A stretch of 64,000 nt of DNA from Enterococcaceae bacterium OF42-14pH9A (GCA_027692465.1 JAQEYU010000001.1:558001-622000), one strand, 5' to 3'. Positions 37,557 through 48,834 are shown, counted from the stretch's first letter. The notes: generated by a model not told the origin, from the sequence alone. Translations and numbers: made by a program.

Positions 37557-37724
37557 GTTTGGAAAGTTATGATTTCATCAAGGTTTATTTAAGTTCAGCT
37601 GTGAGCACTTCGCTTGTAAGTTCTTAGAAGAAATGATAGTTTAATGATGTAAGATATTTTTGGTACTAGTACAGAATACAAACCTGTTACAGCAGCCGAA
37701 AGATAACCAGAGAGGAAAGTGTGA

Positions 37725-38831
<1,107 letters not shown>

Positions 38832-38833
38832 TC

Positions 38834-39811
38834 ATGGCGCAAAAAACGATGATCCAAGCCATTACCGATGCGTTGGCTTTGGAATTGAAACGTGATGAAA
38901 ATATTTTGGTATTCGGGGAAGACGTCGGTAAAAACGGCGGTGTTTTCCGGGCTACTGAAGGGTTACAGGATAAATTCGGTGAAGACCGGGTATTCGATAC
39001 ACCGTTGGCAGAGTCAGGAATCGGCGGTTTGGCGTTCGGCTTGGCTTTAGAAGGCTATCGTCCGGTACCGGAAATCCAGTTCTTCGGATTTGTATTTGAA
39101 GTAATGGATGAAATCGTCGGTCAAATGGCTCGTACTCGTTACCGTATGGGTGGGACCCGCAATCTGCCAATTACTATCCGTTCACCATTTGGTGGCGGTG
39201 TTCACACCCCGGAACTCCACTCTGACAATTTGGAAGGTTTGATGGCGCAATCACCGGGTCTGCGGGTTGTTATCCCTTCAAATCCTTACGATGCCAAGGG
39301 ACTTTTGATCTCTTCTATCCGCAGCAACGATCCGGTGGTCTTTTTGGAACATATGAAATTGTACCGTTCTTTCCGCGAGGAAGTGCCGGACGAAGCGTAT
39401 GAAGTACCCTTGGATAAAGCAGCCGTAACACGTGAAGGAAAAGATGTTTCCATCATTACCTATGGTGCAATGGTCCGAGAAGCGATTAAAGCTGCAGATA
39501 ATCTGGCAAAAGAAAATATCGATGCTGAAATCATCGACCTGCGGACAGTGGCGCCATTGGATGTCAATACGATTATCGCTTCTGTTGAAAAAACCGGGCG
39601 TGTTGTCGTTGTTCAAGAAGCTCAAAAACAAGCTGGTGTCGGCGCCCAAGTCGTTTCAGAAATTTCTGAAAGAGCAATTTTATCATTGCAGGCTCCAATT
39701 GGACGAGTTTCTGCTCCGGATACAGTTTTCCCATTCGGACAAGCAGAAAATATCTGGTTGCCTAATGCAGCGGATATTGAAGCCAAAGTCAAAGAAATCG
39801 TGAACTTTTAA
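38834..39811 (+). CDS. pdhB: Pyruvate dehydrogenase E1 beta subunit
   Basis: A 325-residue transketolase-like subunit. [23 protein letters not shown], the [17 protein letters not shown] segment with the TPP-activating glutamate, and [15 protein letters not shown] are typical. The C-terminal transketolase domain (about 200-320) includes [12 protein letters not shown]. The start is two bases after pdhA with GAAGGAG inside the pdhA end. Confidence 0.97.
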   Translation: MAQKTMIQAITDALALELKRDENILVFGEDVGKNGGVFRATEGLQDKFGEDRVFDTPLAESGIGGLAFGLALEGYRPVPEIQFFGFVFEVMDEIVGQMARTRYRMGGTRNLPITIRSPFGGGVHTPELHSDNLEGLMAQSPGLRVVIPSNPYDAKGLLISSIRSNDPVVFLEHMKLYRSFREEVPDEAYEVPLDKAAVTREGKDVSIITYGAMVREAIKAADNLAKENIDAEIIDLRTVAPLDVNTIIASVEKTGRVVVVQEAQKQAGVGAQVVSEISERAILSLQAPIGRVSAPDTVFPFGQAENIWLPNAADIEAKVKEIVNF

Positions 39812-39836
39812 GGTATAGCAGAAGGGAAGTAGAACA

Positions 39837-41456
39837 ATGGCTTATCAATTCAAATTACCGGACATCGGTGAAGGCATCGCGGAAGGTGAAATCGTTAAGT
39901 GGTTCGTTAAACCCGGCGATACCATCAAAGAAGACGATACTTTGCTCGAAGTCCAAAATGATAAATCGGTAGAAGAAATCCCATCACCAGTCACCGGGAC
40001 TGTCAAAAATGTCCTGATTCCTGAAGGGACTGTCGCAAATGTCGGTGATGTACTGGTGGAAATTGACGCACCTGGTTTCGAAGGAAACGATGCAGCGTCC
40101 GCCCCGGTGGCTGAAGCGCCAAAAGCAGAGGCGGCAGCCCCGGCGGCTTCCAGTGGCGGTGTGTTCCAATTCAAATTGCCGGATATCGGCGAAGGGATCG
40201 CAGAAGGTGAAATCGTCAAGTGGTTCGTTAAACCCGGCGATACCATCAATGAAGATGACACATTATTGGAAGTCCAAAACGATAAATCAGTAGAAGAAAT
40301 CCCTTCCCCGGTCACCGGGACTGTTAAAAATGTCCTGGTACCAGAAGGAACAGTAGCACAAGTCGGAGATGTCTTAGTCGAAATCGATGCTCCGGGACAC
40401 AATGATGTGCCGGCTCCGACAGCTGCTCCCAAAGCAGAAGCTCCTCAAGCAGCCGCTGCGGCTCCTACAACTGCTGCGACTGCAACTGTTGTGACCGCAG
40501 CCAATCCTGATAAGCGTGTGTTGGCTATGCCTTCTGTTCGTCAATACGCTCGTGAAAAAGATGTCGATATTTCCCAAGTTACCGCTACCGGAAAAGGTGG
40601 ACGTGTAATCAAGGAAGACATCGATCAGTTTATTTCCGGCGGCAGTCAAGCACCGGTCGCAGCGACTGAAGCAAATACCGAAACAACGGCTGCACCTCAA
40701 GCAGAAGCACCAAAAGCAGCCGCTCCGAAAGCCTTTGTCTCTAATCTGGGAGACTTGGAAACTCGTGAAGCTTTGACTCCGACACGTAAAGCAATTGCCA
40801 AAGCGATGGTTAACAGCAAACATACCGCACCTCACGTAACACTGCATGACGAAGTTGAAGTATCCAAGTTATGGGATAACCGCAAACGTTTCAAAGAAGT
40901 GGCTGCCCAACAAGATACTAAGCTGACTTTCCTGCCGTATGTGGTGAAGGCTCTGACAACGACTGTCAAAAAATATCCGGTGTTGAACGCATCCATCGAT
41001 GACGCCAAACAGGAAATTGTCTACAAACATTACTATAATATCGGGATTGCTACTGATACTGACCACGGTCTGTATGTACCAAATGTGAAAAATGCCGATA
41101 CAAAAGGTCTGTTTGCGATTGCCGATGAAATCAATGAAAAAGCTGCTTTGGCTCATGACGGCAAGCTTTCAGCTGAAGATATGCGCAACGGGACGATTAC
41201 TATCAGCAACATTGGTTCAGTTGGCGGCGGCTTCTTTACACCGGTCATTAATTATCCGGAAGTTGCGATCTTGGGTGTGGGAACGATCTCACAACAACCA
41301 ATTGTCAATGCTGAAGGTGAAATCGTTGTCGGCCGCGTCATGAAACTTTCTCTGAGCTTCGATCATCGGATCGTGGATGGTGCGACTGCTCAGAAAGCTA
41401 TGAACAACATCAAACGCCTGTTGGCAGATCCTGAATTGATGTTGATGGAAGGATGA
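39837..41456 (+). CDS. pdhC: Dihydrolipoamide acetyltransferase (E2) with two lipoyl domains
   Basis: A 539-residue core subunit. Two near-identical lipoyl domains (about residues 2-76 and 109-183) carry the lipoylated lysines K43 and K150 in NDKSVEEI, joined by Ala/Pro-rich linkers. A subunit-binding domain follows (about 220-257, [15 protein letters not shown] and [13 protein letters not shown]), then the catalytic acetyltransferase domain with H510 in FDHRIVDG. Two lipoyl copies is normal for enterococcal E2; the copies are still very similar at DNA level, a possible site of recombination. It links E1 and E3 in the complex. Confidence 0.97.
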   Translation: MAYQFKLPDIGEGIAEGEIVKWFVKPGDTIKEDDTLLEVQNDKSVEEIPSPVTGTVKNVLIPEGTVANVGDVLVEIDAPGFEGNDAASAPVAEAPKAEAAAPAASSGGVFQFKLPDIGEGIAEGEIVKWFVKPGDTINEDDTLLEVQNDKSVEEIPSPVTGTVKNVLVPEGTVAQVGDVLVEIDAPGHNDVPAPTAAPKAEAPQAAAAAPTTAATATVVTAANPDKRVLAMPSVRQYAREKDVDISQVTATGKGGRVIKEDIDQFISGGSQAPVAATEANTETTAAPQAEAPKAAAPKAFVSNLGDLETREALTPTRKAIAKAMVNSKHTAPHVTLHDEVEVSKLWDNRKRFKEVAAQQDTKLTFLPYVVKALTTTVKKYPVLNASIDDAKQEIVYKHYYNIGIATDTDHGLYVPNVKNADTKGLFAIADEINEKAALAHDGKLSAEDMRNGTITISNIGSVGGGFFTPVINYPEVAILGVGTISQQPIVNAEGEIVVGRVMKLSLSFDHRIVDGATAQKAMNNIKRLLADPELMLMEG

Positions 41457-41463
41457 TAAGAAA

Positions 41464-42870
41464 ATGGTAGTTGGAGATTTTGCTATCGAATTGGATACAG
41501 TTGTAATCGGTGCCGGACCCGGCGGCTACGTGGCCGCTATCCGGGCCGCTGAAATGGGCCAAAAAGTTGCCATTATTGAACGGGAATTTATCGGCGGCGT
41601 TTGTCTGAACGTCGGTTGTATTCCTTCCAAAGCATTGATTGCAGCCGGACACCATCTGCAAGAGTCTAAAGATTCCAGTGTCTTCGGTGTCTCTGCTGAA
41701 AATGTTCAATTGGATTTCACCAAGACCCAAGCGTGGAAAGATAACAACGTTGTTCATAAATTGACCAGCGGTGTCGAATTTCTTTTGAAAAAGCATAAAG
41801 TTGAAATTTTGATGGGTGAAGCATTCTTTGTGGATGACCATACGCTGCGGGTGATGCATCCGGACTCTGCGCAAACTTATTCTTTCAATAACGCAATCGT
41901 GGCAACCGGTTCACGACCGATCGAAATCAAAGGCTTTAAGTTCGGGGGCCGGGTTCTGGATTCCACCGGCGGGTTGAATCTGAAAGAAGTGCCTAAGAAA
42001 TTTGTCATTATCGGTGGCGGTGTCATCGGTGCTGAACTGGGTGGCGCTTATGCCAACCTTGGTGCAGAGGTGACGATTCTTGAAGGATCTCCGCAAATTT
42101 TGCCAACCTATGAAAAGGATATGGTAAAACTGGTAGAGGACGACTTCAAGAAAAAAGGTGTGACTGTTGTAACCGGTGCGATGGCTAAAGAAGCAATCGA
42201 TAACGGTGAGAGTGTAACTGTGAAGTACGAAGTCGACGGCAAAGAACAATCGGTAGTTGCAGACTATGTAATGGTAACTGTCGGACGCCGTGCCAATACC
42301 GATGACCTCGGTTTGGAACAAGCGGGTGTTGAAGTTGCTGAACGTGGTTTGATCCCGGTAGATGCCCAAGGCCGGACCAATGTGAAGAATATCTTTGCGA
42401 TTGGGGACATCGTAGCCGGTGCTGCTTTGGCACACAAAGCCAGCTATGAAGCTAAAATTGCAGCTGAAGCAATTGCCGGTAAAAAGGTTGCCGTGGATTA
42501 CAAAGCCATGCCGGCGGTAGCTTTCACCGATCCTGAACTGGCCTCTGTCGGCTTGACGATCGCTGAAGCAAAGGAAAAAGGCTATGATGCCAAAGCCTTC
42601 AAGTTCCCGTTCTCAGGTAACGGTCGGGCGTTGTCCTTGGATAAAACGGAAGGGTTCCTGCGTCTGGTAACCACTGTGGATGATAATGTCATCATCGGTG
42701 CACAAATCGCAGGTGTCGGAGCTTCTGATATGATTTCCGAGTTGGCACTGGCTATCGAGTCCGGGATGAACGCGGAAGATATCGCTCTTACGATTCATCC
42801 ACATCCATCTTTGGGTGAAATCACGATGGATACCGCCGAATTGGCACTTGGTTTGCCGATTCACATTTAA
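41464..42870 (+). CDS. pdhD: Dihydrolipoamide dehydrogenase (E3)
   Basis: A 468-residue flavoprotein that reoxidises the lipoyl arm and makes NADH. FAD-binding [18 protein letters not shown], redox-active C47 and C52 in [17 protein letters not shown]-binding [17 protein letters not shown], and the catalytic base region [11 protein letters not shown] are all present. It is the last pdh gene, seven bases after pdhC, and is followed by a terminator. NADH made here is the signal Rex reads, giving a plausible feedback loop. Confidence 0.97.
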   Translation: MVVGDFAIELDTVVIGAGPGGYVAAIRAAEMGQKVAIIEREFIGGVCLNVGCIPSKALIAAGHHLQESKDSSVFGVSAENVQLDFTKTQAWKDNNVVHKLTSGVEFLLKKHKVEILMGEAFFVDDHTLRVMHPDSAQTYSFNNAIVATGSRPIEIKGFKFGGRVLDSTGGLNLKEVPKKFVIIGGGVIGAELGGAYANLGAEVTILEGSPQILPTYEKDMVKLVEDDFKKKGVTVVTGAMAKEAIDNGESVTVKYEVDGKEQSVVADYVMVTVGRRANTDDLGLEQAGVEVAERGLIPVDAQGRTNVKNIFAIGDIVAGAALAHKASYEAKIAAEAIAGKKVAVDYKAMPAVAFTDPELASVGLTIAEAKEKGYDAKAFKFPFSGNGRALSLDKTEGFLRLVTTVDDNVIIGAQIAGVGASDMISELALAIESGMNAEDIALTIHPHPSLGEITMDTAELALGLPIHI

Positions 42871-42880
42871 TCCTGCTGTC

Positions 42881-42925
42881 AAACAGTCGGTCTGCCTGAA
42901 TCTGGGCGGGGCGGCTGTTTTTGTT
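42881..42925 (+). terminator. Terminator of the pdh operon
   Basis: AACAGTCGGTCTGCC pairs imperfectly with GGGCGG and GGCGGCTGTT, then TTTTGTTT. Confidence 0.65.
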
Positions 42926-43050
42926 TGTATTTTGGCAGTTGATTGTTTGCGGGCGAGACAGAGAATCAATTTTGAAATTAGCTGCGATTTGTCTGCTTTT
43001 GGAAGAAGGGCAGTTGTGTTACACTGGGGAAGAATGTGCGAGGTGAGAGC

Positions 43051-43329
43051 ATGCGGGATTATCAATATCCACTGGATTTGGACTGGACGACCGATGAGAT
43101 GGTAACAGTGATGAAAATGTGGGAACTGTTGGAACAGGCTTATGAAGAAGGCCTTGCAGCAGAAGTATTTTTGAAAGGATACGCTGAATTTAAAAAGGTC
43201 GTTCCTTCGATTGGAGAAGAACGACGGTTGGGGCGCGACTTTGAGAAGCTGTCGAGCTATTCGTTGTACCGGACTTTGCAGAGAGCAAGAGAAAAAGGTT
43301 GTGGCCGCTTTAAAATGTCAGCTTCTTGA
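43051..43329 (+). CDS. UPF0223 (YktA-like) family protein
   Basis: A 92-residue soluble helical protein. The YQYPLDLDWTTDEMVTVMKMWELLEQAYE opening and KGYAEFKKVVPSIGEERRLGRDFEKLSSYSLYRTLQ are typical of UPF0223, a family of unknown function in Firmicutes. ATG 43051 follows GAGGTGAGAGC. It is next to an inositol-monophosphatase-family gene 43 bases downstream, an arrangement also common in relatives. Confidence 0.9.
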   Translation: MRDYQYPLDLDWTTDEMVTVMKMWELLEQAYEEGLAAEVFLKGYAEFKKVVPSIGEERRLGRDFEKLSSYSLYRTLQRAREKGCGRFKMSAS

Positions 43330-43371
43330 AAAATGCTGCAACCTACCGTAAATAACAGAAGGGAAAGAGCT

Positions 43372-44148
43372 ATGACACAACTACAACAACTGACAGAAGA
43401 AATCAAAGGCTGGATCTATGAAGCCGGTGAAAAAATCAAAGACAGCTTTCAAAAGGCTGATTTGGTAGTCGATACCAAATCCGGTCGAACGGATTTGGTG
43501 ACGGAGATGGATAAAGCCACTCAAGATTTTTTGTCACAAAAAATCATGGCCTATGATCCAAATGCAAAAATCATGGGTGAAGAAAACGGGAAGGACCACC
43601 TGGCGGATCTGTCCGGTCGGGTCTTTATCATTGATCCTATCGACGGAACGATGAATTTTGTACTGGAACAGGAAAACTTCTGCATCATGGTGGCCGTCTA
43701 CGAAGAAGGCATCGGCCAATTGGGCTTTGTTTATGATGTGATGAAAGATGAATTTTTGTATGGCGGCAGTAAGACGGGGGTTTTCTGCAACGGCAAACGC
43801 GTGACGGCACCGGAAGACAAGACATTAGCTGCCGGTTTGGTTGGGATGAATCATGTGATGTATCAAAGAAATGATTATCATGTCCAAGAAATCGGCGATA
43901 TCGCTATGGGAGTCCGAATGTCCGGCTGTGCCGGCTATGAGCTGATTGATTTGGCGCTGGGACGCAGGGTTGCCTACATTTCACGACTGGCGCCGTGGGA
44001 TTACGCTCCCGGCGGGGTCTTGATTGAAGCGCTGGGGTTGAAAATGTCCAATATCAGCGGTACGGCCTTACAACTTGAAGGCCGCGAAGTATTTTTGGCA
44101 GGGACTCCCAACGCTTACGCTGAGTGCCTGAAGTTAGCGAACGGATAA
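43372..44148 (+). CDS. Inositol monophosphatase family protein
   Basis: A 258-residue Mg2+-dependent phosphatase. Metal-binding motifs are clear: GEENG (glutamate of the first site), DPIDGTMNF (second site) and WDYAPGGVLIEALG (late aspartate). In Firmicutes the natural substrate is uncertain; relatives act on inositol-1-phosphate, fructose-1,6-bisphosphate, pAp or NADP. ATG 43372 follows GAAGGGAAAGAG. It probably forms a two-gene unit with the UPF0223 gene. Confidence 0.92.
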   Translation: MTQLQQLTEEIKGWIYEAGEKIKDSFQKADLVVDTKSGRTDLVTEMDKATQDFLSQKIMAYDPNAKIMGEENGKDHLADLSGRVFIIDPIDGTMNFVLEQENFCIMVAVYEEGIGQLGFVYDVMKDEFLYGGSKTGVFCNGKRVTAPEDKTLAAGLVGMNHVMYQRNDYHVQEIGDIAMGVRMSGCAGYELIDLALGRRVAYISRLAPWDYAPGGVLIEALGLKMSNISGTALQLEGREVFLAGTPNAYAECLKLANG

Positions 44149-44279
44149 GCAGAAAGATCTTTGCCAGCTTGGAACAATCTTTAAGAAAGCTTGGATTTTC
44201 GGAGAAATGAAACATTTTCACTATATTTCAGAAAGAGTTTCTGATATAATAAGCCGTCGAGTGAAACAATCGTGTATCG

Positions 44280-44307
44280 AAACCGGCCGCAATGGGCTGG
44301 TTTTTTT
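44280..44307 (+). terminator. Hairpin terminator in the typA leader (candidate attenuator)
   Basis: AACCGGCC (44281-44288) pairs with GGCTGGTT (44295-44302), running into seven Ts. It lies after a TATAAT (44245-44250) and 23 bases before the typA start, so it either ends the upstream unit or attenuates typA. Confidence 0.7.
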
Positions 44308-44330
44308 AAGGAAAAGAGGAGTTTACAACA

Positions 44331-46169
44331 GTGAAATTACGTGAAGACATCCGTAACGTGGCCATCATCGCCCACGTCGACCACGGGAAAACCACATTAG
44401 TCGATGAATTATTGAAACAGTCCGATACCCTGGACAGCCATACGCAATTGGCAGAGCGGGCGATGGACTCCAATGCATTGGAAAAAGAGCGGGGCATCAC
44501 CATTTTGGCGAAAAACACCGCTGTTGAGTATAAGGATCATAAGATCAATATCATGGACACTCCTGGGCACGCGGACTTCGGTGGCGAAGTAGAACGGATC
44601 ATGAAAATGGTCGACGGTGTGTTGTTGGTGGTAGATGCCTATGAAGGGACGATGCCGCAAACTCGTTTCGTATTGAAAAAAGCCTTGGAACAACATCTGA
44701 TCCCAATCGTAGTCGTAAACAAAATCGACAAACCTTCCGCTCGTCCGGAACACGTTGTCGATGAAGTTTTGGAATTATTCATTGAATTGGGTGCAGACGA
44801 TGATCAACTGGATTTTCCGGTGATTTATGCTTCTGCGTTGAACGGAACTTCCAGCTTGTCGGATGATCCGGCTGATCAAGAAGCAACGATGGCACCAATC
44901 TTTGATACTATTTTGGAACATATTCCGGCTCCTGTCGATAATAGTGATGAACCGTTGCAATTCCAAGTCTCTCTTTTGGATTATAACGAATATGTAGGTC
45001 GTATCGGGATCGGGCGTGTTTTCCGTGGGACGATTCGCGTCGGTGACCAGGTAGCCTTGATGAAACTGGACGGAGAAGTCAAGAAATTCCGAGTTACCAA
45101 ACTGTTTGGTTTCTTTGGATTGAAACGTCAAGAGATCCAAGAAGCCAAAGCCGGCGATTTGATCGCTGTGTCCGGGATGGAAGATATCTTTGTCGGCGAG
45201 ACGGTCACACCTGTCGATCATCAGGATGGACTGCCGATTCTGCACATTGACGAGCCGACGTTGCAGATGACTTTTTTGGTAAACAACTCACCATTTGCCG
45301 GTCGTGAAGGGAAATTTGTCACTGCCCGCAAGATTGAAGAACGTTTGATGTCACAACTGCAGACGGATGTTTCGCTGCGAGTGGACTCCATTGCCCCTGA
45401 TGCATGGATTGTTTCCGGTCGTGGGGAGCTGCATCTTTCCATCTTGATCGAAAATATGCGTCGCGAAGGATTCGAATTGCAGGTTTCACGTCCTGAAGTA
45501 ATCGAACGGGAAATCGACGGTGTCAAATGTGAACCTTTTGAACGGGTGCAGATTGATACACCGGAAGAATACATGGGTTCGGTAATCGAAGCTTTAGGAA
45601 TGCGCAAAGGCGAAATGCAGGACATGATCCATACCGGTAACGGTCAAGTTCGGATTATTTTCCTGGTGCCGGCTCGCGGGTTGATCGGTTTCAGTACTGA
45701 TTTCCTTTCCATGACACGGGGCTATGGGATTATGGCCCATACCTTTGATGCTTACCTGCCAATGGTTCCGGGTCAAATTGGCGGCCGCCATCAAGGAGCG
45801 CTGGTTTCCATCGATCAAGGGAAAGCCACCACTTACTCAATTATGTCGGTTGAAGAACGGGGAACCGTTTTTGTTGAACCGGGTACCGAAGTATATGAAG
45901 GTATGATTGTCGGCGAAAATTCCCGTGACAAGGATCTGACCGTCAATATCACTAAAGCTAAGCAGATGACAAACGTCCGTTCCGCAACAAAAGACCAGAC
46001 TTCTGTCATCAAAAAACCGCGGATTTTGACTTTGGAAGAGTCTTTAGAGTTCTTGAATGAAGATGAATACTGTGAAGTAACGCCGGAAAGTATCCGCTTG
46101 CGCAAACAGATTTTGAACAAGAATGAACGGGAAAAAGCTGCCAAAAAGAAAAAAGTCGCTGCTGAATAA
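44331..46169 (+). CDS. typA: Translational GTPase TypA/BipA
   Basis: A 612-residue ribosome-binding GTPase involved in 50S assembly and stress growth. G1 [13 protein letters not shown]2 ERGITI, G3 [10 protein letters not shown] and G4 NKIDKPSA are present, followed by the EF-G-like domains and the BipA C-terminal domain (about 500-600), including [10 protein letters not shown]. The start is GTG with AGAGGA ten bases upstream. Single-gene unit; a terminator follows its stop. Confidence 0.96.
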   Translation: MKLREDIRNVAIIAHVDHGKTTLVDELLKQSDTLDSHTQLAERAMDSNALEKERGITILAKNTAVEYKDHKINIMDTPGHADFGGEVERIMKMVDGVLLVVDAYEGTMPQTRFVLKKALEQHLIPIVVVNKIDKPSARPEHVVDEVLELFIELGADDDQLDFPVIYASALNGTSSLSDDPADQEATMAPIFDTILEHIPAPVDNSDEPLQFQVSLLDYNEYVGRIGIGRVFRGTIRVGDQVALMKLDGEVKKFRVTKLFGFFGLKRQEIQEAKAGDLIAVSGMEDIFVGETVTPVDHQDGLPILHIDEPTLQMTFLVNNSPFAGREGKFVTARKIEERLMSQLQTDVSLRVDSIAPDAWIVSGRGELHLSILIENMRREGFELQVSRPEVIEREIDGVKCEPFERVQIDTPEEYMGSVIEALGMRKGEMQDMIHTGNGQVRIIFLVPARGLIGFSTDFLSMTRGYGIMAHTFDAYLPMVPGQIGGRHQGALVSIDQGKATTYSIMSVEERGTVFVEPGTEVYEGMIVGENSRDKDLTVNITKAKQMTNVRSATKDQTSVIKKPRILTLEESLEFLNEDEYCEVTPESIRLRKQILNKNEREKAAKKKKVAAE

Positions 46170-46177
46170 TTTGAGAA

Positions 46178-46213
46178 ACACATCATTGCCAAAGGGTGAT
46201 GGTGTGTTTTTTT
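46178..46213 (+). terminator. Intrinsic terminator after typA
   Basis: ACACATCAT (46178-46186) pairs with TGATGGTGTGT (46197-46207), followed by seven Ts. Confidence 0.88.
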
Positions 46214-46570
46214 ATAAATCAAGTGAGATTGTGTCTGAAGATTGGTTCAATCAATGAGCTTCTATTTCAAGGTACGGACTGGCAGTTTATGGTGTGTTGC
46301 CCCCTTTATGGATGAGGTGATTTGAAATTTCGAGTGATCTTCCCAGCAATGGGCAAGCATGCTGGCGTTGTTCAATATTGCCGGATATTTCTTAACGCAA
46401 TCTCAGAAAGACGGATTTTCTTTTTTTGAGGCAGGATAAAATATGCTCGTTATCTGAGTTGCAGCTCCGGACTTTTGACGTATTTGTTTTGATGACTTGG
46501 GAGCTGTGTGGAAAACTATCTGTTACCCAGCCATTAGATTAGCGACATAAAGGTATTCCTGGATAGACTA

Positions 46571-46610
46571 AAGAAACACCCATCCTACGTCGGCAAGGTG
46601 TTTTGTTTCA
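46571..46610 (+). terminator. Orphan terminator-like hairpin
   Basis: GAAACACC pairs with GGTGTTTT around a 16-base loop and is followed by GTTTC. No gene ends nearby, so it may mark a small transcript. Confidence 0.4.
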
Positions 46611-46764
46611 TATTGTTGTTTTGTTTCACGGGGGCTCTTTTTTGAACATGTTTTTTTATCCGAATGCTAAAAAAATCAGCAGCAGATTTGTTCGTGATTT
46701 CATACTCTTTCTTGAAAATATTATGAAAGGTTCTTGAGAGGGTATCCAAATCAATGATGAATTA

Positions 46765-46826
46765 TGCTATAATGATGAAACTGAAGAATACCGGACTCTA
46801 CAACGTGCAATTGTAAAGAGTTCGGG
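46765..46826 (+). promoter_or_regulatory. ylaN promoter and leader hairpin
   Basis: Extended -10 TGCTATAAT (46765-46773) is followed within the leader by a hairpin, CCGGACTCTACAA (46791-46803) with TTGTAAAGAGTTCGG, which has no U-tract and ends just before the AAGGAAGG ribosome site. Confidence 0.5.
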
Positions 46827-46844
46827 CCGAAAGGAAGGATAATC

Positions 46845-47138
46845 ATGGAATTTTCACCGGAATTCGCTTTAGAATTACTGGTCCAAGATGCCGACCGCAT
46901 CAAAAAACTCATCAAAAATCAAAAGAACAGTCAGTGCATCTCGCAATGCAAAGCCTTTGAAGAAGTGGTCGATACACAAATGTACGGTTTTTCCCGGCAG
47001 GTGACCTATGCCGTCCGTCTCGGTCTGGTCTCTAACGAAATGGGCCACCAATTGATGGCAGAATTGGAAAAAGAACTCAACCGCCTCTATACAGAAGTCT
47101 ACGAAGATCAAAAATCCGACGTCAGCAAGGAGGCCTAG
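46845..47138 (+). CDS. ylaN: YlaN/UPF0358 family protein
   Basis: A 97-residue helical protein of the YlaN (DUF1507) family. FALELLVQDADRIKKLIKNQKNSQCISQCKAFEEVVDTQ and FSRQVTYAVRLG match the family well. In Bacillus and Staphylococcus YlaN has been linked to iron homeostasis and Fur. AAGGAAGG precedes the ATG. ftsW starts four bases after its stop, and pyc comes next, reproducing the Bacillus ylaN-ftsW-pycA order. Confidence 0.92.
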   Translation: MEFSPEFALELLVQDADRIKKLIKNQKNSQCISQCKAFEEVVDTQMYGFSRQVTYAVRLGLVSNEMGHQLMAELEKELNRLYTEVYEDQKSDVSKEA

Positions 47139-47142
47139 GCCG

Positions 47143-48336
47143 TTGCCGACTAAGTTAAAAAAACGCCACCTGATGGATTATGGAATCTTGATTCCCTATC
47201 TGATTTTGTGCATTTTCGGGTTGGTGATGGTTTACAGTTCGACATCTTATGATCAGCTGGTCAAAGGACTCAATCCGATGGAACCGGTCATCAAGCAGGC
47301 AGCTTTCTTTATTATCAGCCTGATTTTGATCGGAATTATCTATAAAATGAAGACAGATTTTTTGAAACGCAGGAATCTGTCGGCAATTGCTATCGTCGTA
47401 ATGCTGTTTCTGTTGATCTTCACGCGTTTTTTCTACAACCATCAAGTAAATGGCGCGTACGGCTGGATTAAGCTGCCTGGTATGACAATCCAACCGGCAG
47501 AATTTTTTAAGATTATTGTTATCTGGTTTTTAGCGGTGAAGTTGGCTGCTCGTCAAAAAATTATCAATGAGCCGGGAGCGCCAAAGCGTCTCTCTATGCC
47601 GCTGTTGTATGTTTTTTCAGGAATCATCATCATCGCATTGATGCCCGATTTGGGAAATGCTGCTATCATCATGCTGATAGCTATTGCAATGCTTTTAGCC
47701 AGCGGAATTAACTTCTGGTACAGCGTTGTAGTAGGCGTAGCCGGAATTATTGCTTCTGTGGGGCTCATCAAGGGAATTGCACTGATGGGAACTGCGCTGG
47801 GCGATAAAATCGAATCCCTTCCCTTTAGCCACATGTTCGAACGCTTTATCGTTTTTCAGGATCCCTTTAAGTACTTGTATGATAAAGGGCATCAGCTGGT
47901 AAATGGTTATTACGCCTTTTATAACGGCGGTCTGTTTGGTCGGGGGTTAGGTAACAGCATACAGAAAAAAGGCTTTCTGCAGTTTCCTTATACCGACTAT
48001 ATCTTTGCAGTAGTAGTCGAAGAGTTGGGATTGATTGTGGCAATTTTGATTTTGGCGTTGGTTTTCTATATGATCGTTCGTATTTTTATCGTCGGAATCC
48101 GTTCAACAGATGCCTTCAATTCCCTGATGTCCATCGGGATCGGAACCTTGTTCATGGTCCAAGTCTTTGTCAATTTAGGCGGGGTTCTGGGGATCATCCC
48201 ATTGACCGGTGTTACTTTTCCGTTTCTCAGTCAAGGTGGCTCGAGTTTGTTGATGCTTTCCATCTGCATCGGCTTTGTATTGAATATCAGTGCAGAAGAA
48301 AAGCGAAAAAAATACGGTATCAGTCTTAGTAAATGA
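47143..48336 (+). CDS. ftsW: Peptidoglycan glycosyltransferase FtsW
   Basis: A 397-residue SEDS-family membrane protein, with about ten membrane helices, that polymerises septal peptidoglycan. DYGILIPYLILCIFGLVMVYSSTSY, the LPGMTIQPAEFFK motif, NGYYAFYNGGLFGRGLGNSIQKKGFLQFPYTDYIFAVVVEELG and the final FPFLSQGGSSLL are SEDS signatures. Choice of FtsW over RodA rests on the ylaN-ftsW-pyc context. Start is TTG with AAGGAGG nine bases upstream, inside the end of ylaN. Confidence 0.92.
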   Translation: MPTKLKKRHLMDYGILIPYLILCIFGLVMVYSSTSYDQLVKGLNPMEPVIKQAAFFIISLILIGIIYKMKTDFLKRRNLSAIAIVVMLFLLIFTRFFYNHQVNGAYGWIKLPGMTIQPAEFFKIIVIWFLAVKLAARQKIINEPGAPKRLSMPLLYVFSGIIIIALMPDLGNAAIIMLIAIAMLLASGINFWYSVVVGVAGIIASVGLIKGIALMGTALGDKIESLPFSHMFERFIVFQDPFKYLYDKGHQLVNGYYAFYNGGLFGRGLGNSIQKKGFLQFPYTDYIFAVVVEELGLIVAILILALVFYMIVRIFIVGIRSTDAFNSLMSIGIGTLFMVQVFVNLGGVLGIIPLTGVTFPFLSQGGSSLLMLSICIGFVLNISAEEKRKKYGISLSK

Positions 48337-48362
48337 TCTCGCCATTAGTTAAAAAATAAGTT

Positions 48363-48393
48363 CACGGCATCTGTTTCAGATGTCGTGTCTTTA
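48363..48393 (+). terminator. Hairpin after ftsW
   Basis: ACGGCATCTG (48364-48373) pairs with CAGATGTCGT (48377-48386), followed by only GTCTTTAAAA, so termination may be partial. Confidence 0.55.
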
Positions 48394-48505
48394 AAAAGAG
48401 AAGTGTCACAATTTTCAAAATCATGTCTGATATTGCAACAGAAGACGCATGGCAGCAAGACAACGCTATCCAGTGGGATTTGGAAAGCTGATATTATGAA
48501 ATTAT

Positions 48506-48825
48506 TAATATGAACGAGGATGTCAGTTCCACTTTTTACAGGTTATCTAGTGGAATGATATACGGAGAGAAGATAAGCTTGATTTTCGCTTGAGAAAATC
48601 ATTACTTTAATATGAACGAGGATGTCAGTTCCACTTTTTACAGGTTATCTAGTGGAATGATATACGGAGAGAAGATAAGCTTGATTTTCGCTTGAGAAAA
48701 TCATTACTTTAATATGAACGAGGATGTCAGTTCCACTTTTCACAGGTTGTCTAGTGGAATGATATACGGAGAGAAGATAAGCCTGATTTTCGCTTGAGAA
48801 AATCATTACTTTAATATGAACGAGG
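48506..48825. repeat. Three tandem 102-bp repeats plus partial fourth, pyc leader
   Basis: Units at 48506-48607, 48608-48709 and 48710-48811, with the first 14-15 bases repeated again at 48812. Units 1 and 2 are identical; unit 3 differs at three bases. Each unit holds two dyads (TTCCACT/AGTGGAA with a 15-base loop, and GATTTTC/GAAAATC with a 6-base loop), and its end joins to the next unit's TAATAT, a possible -10. The last junction is the natural pyc leader, so the promoter-proximal segment itself is multiplied. Confidence 0.95.
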
Positions 48826-48834
48826 AGTGGTAAA

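Larger units (their letters stand above)
46170..46844. other. Long intergenic region typA - ylaN
   Basis: A terminator right after typA (46178-46213) is followed by about 350 bases with no supported gene. A hairpin (GAAACACC/GGTGTTTT, 46571-46610) with a T-rich tail may end an unrecognised small RNA or be a remnant. The ylaN promoter (TGCTATAAT, 46765-46773) and a leader hairpin (46791-46826) close the region. It is the longest gene-free stretch here. Confidence 0.5.
48337..48834. other. ftsW - pyc intergenic region with tandem repeats
   Basis: A weak terminator (48363-48393) is followed by about 110 bases of plain A/T-rich sequence, then three tandem 102-base units plus a partial fourth reaching the pyc ribosome site. 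Confidence 0.8.
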
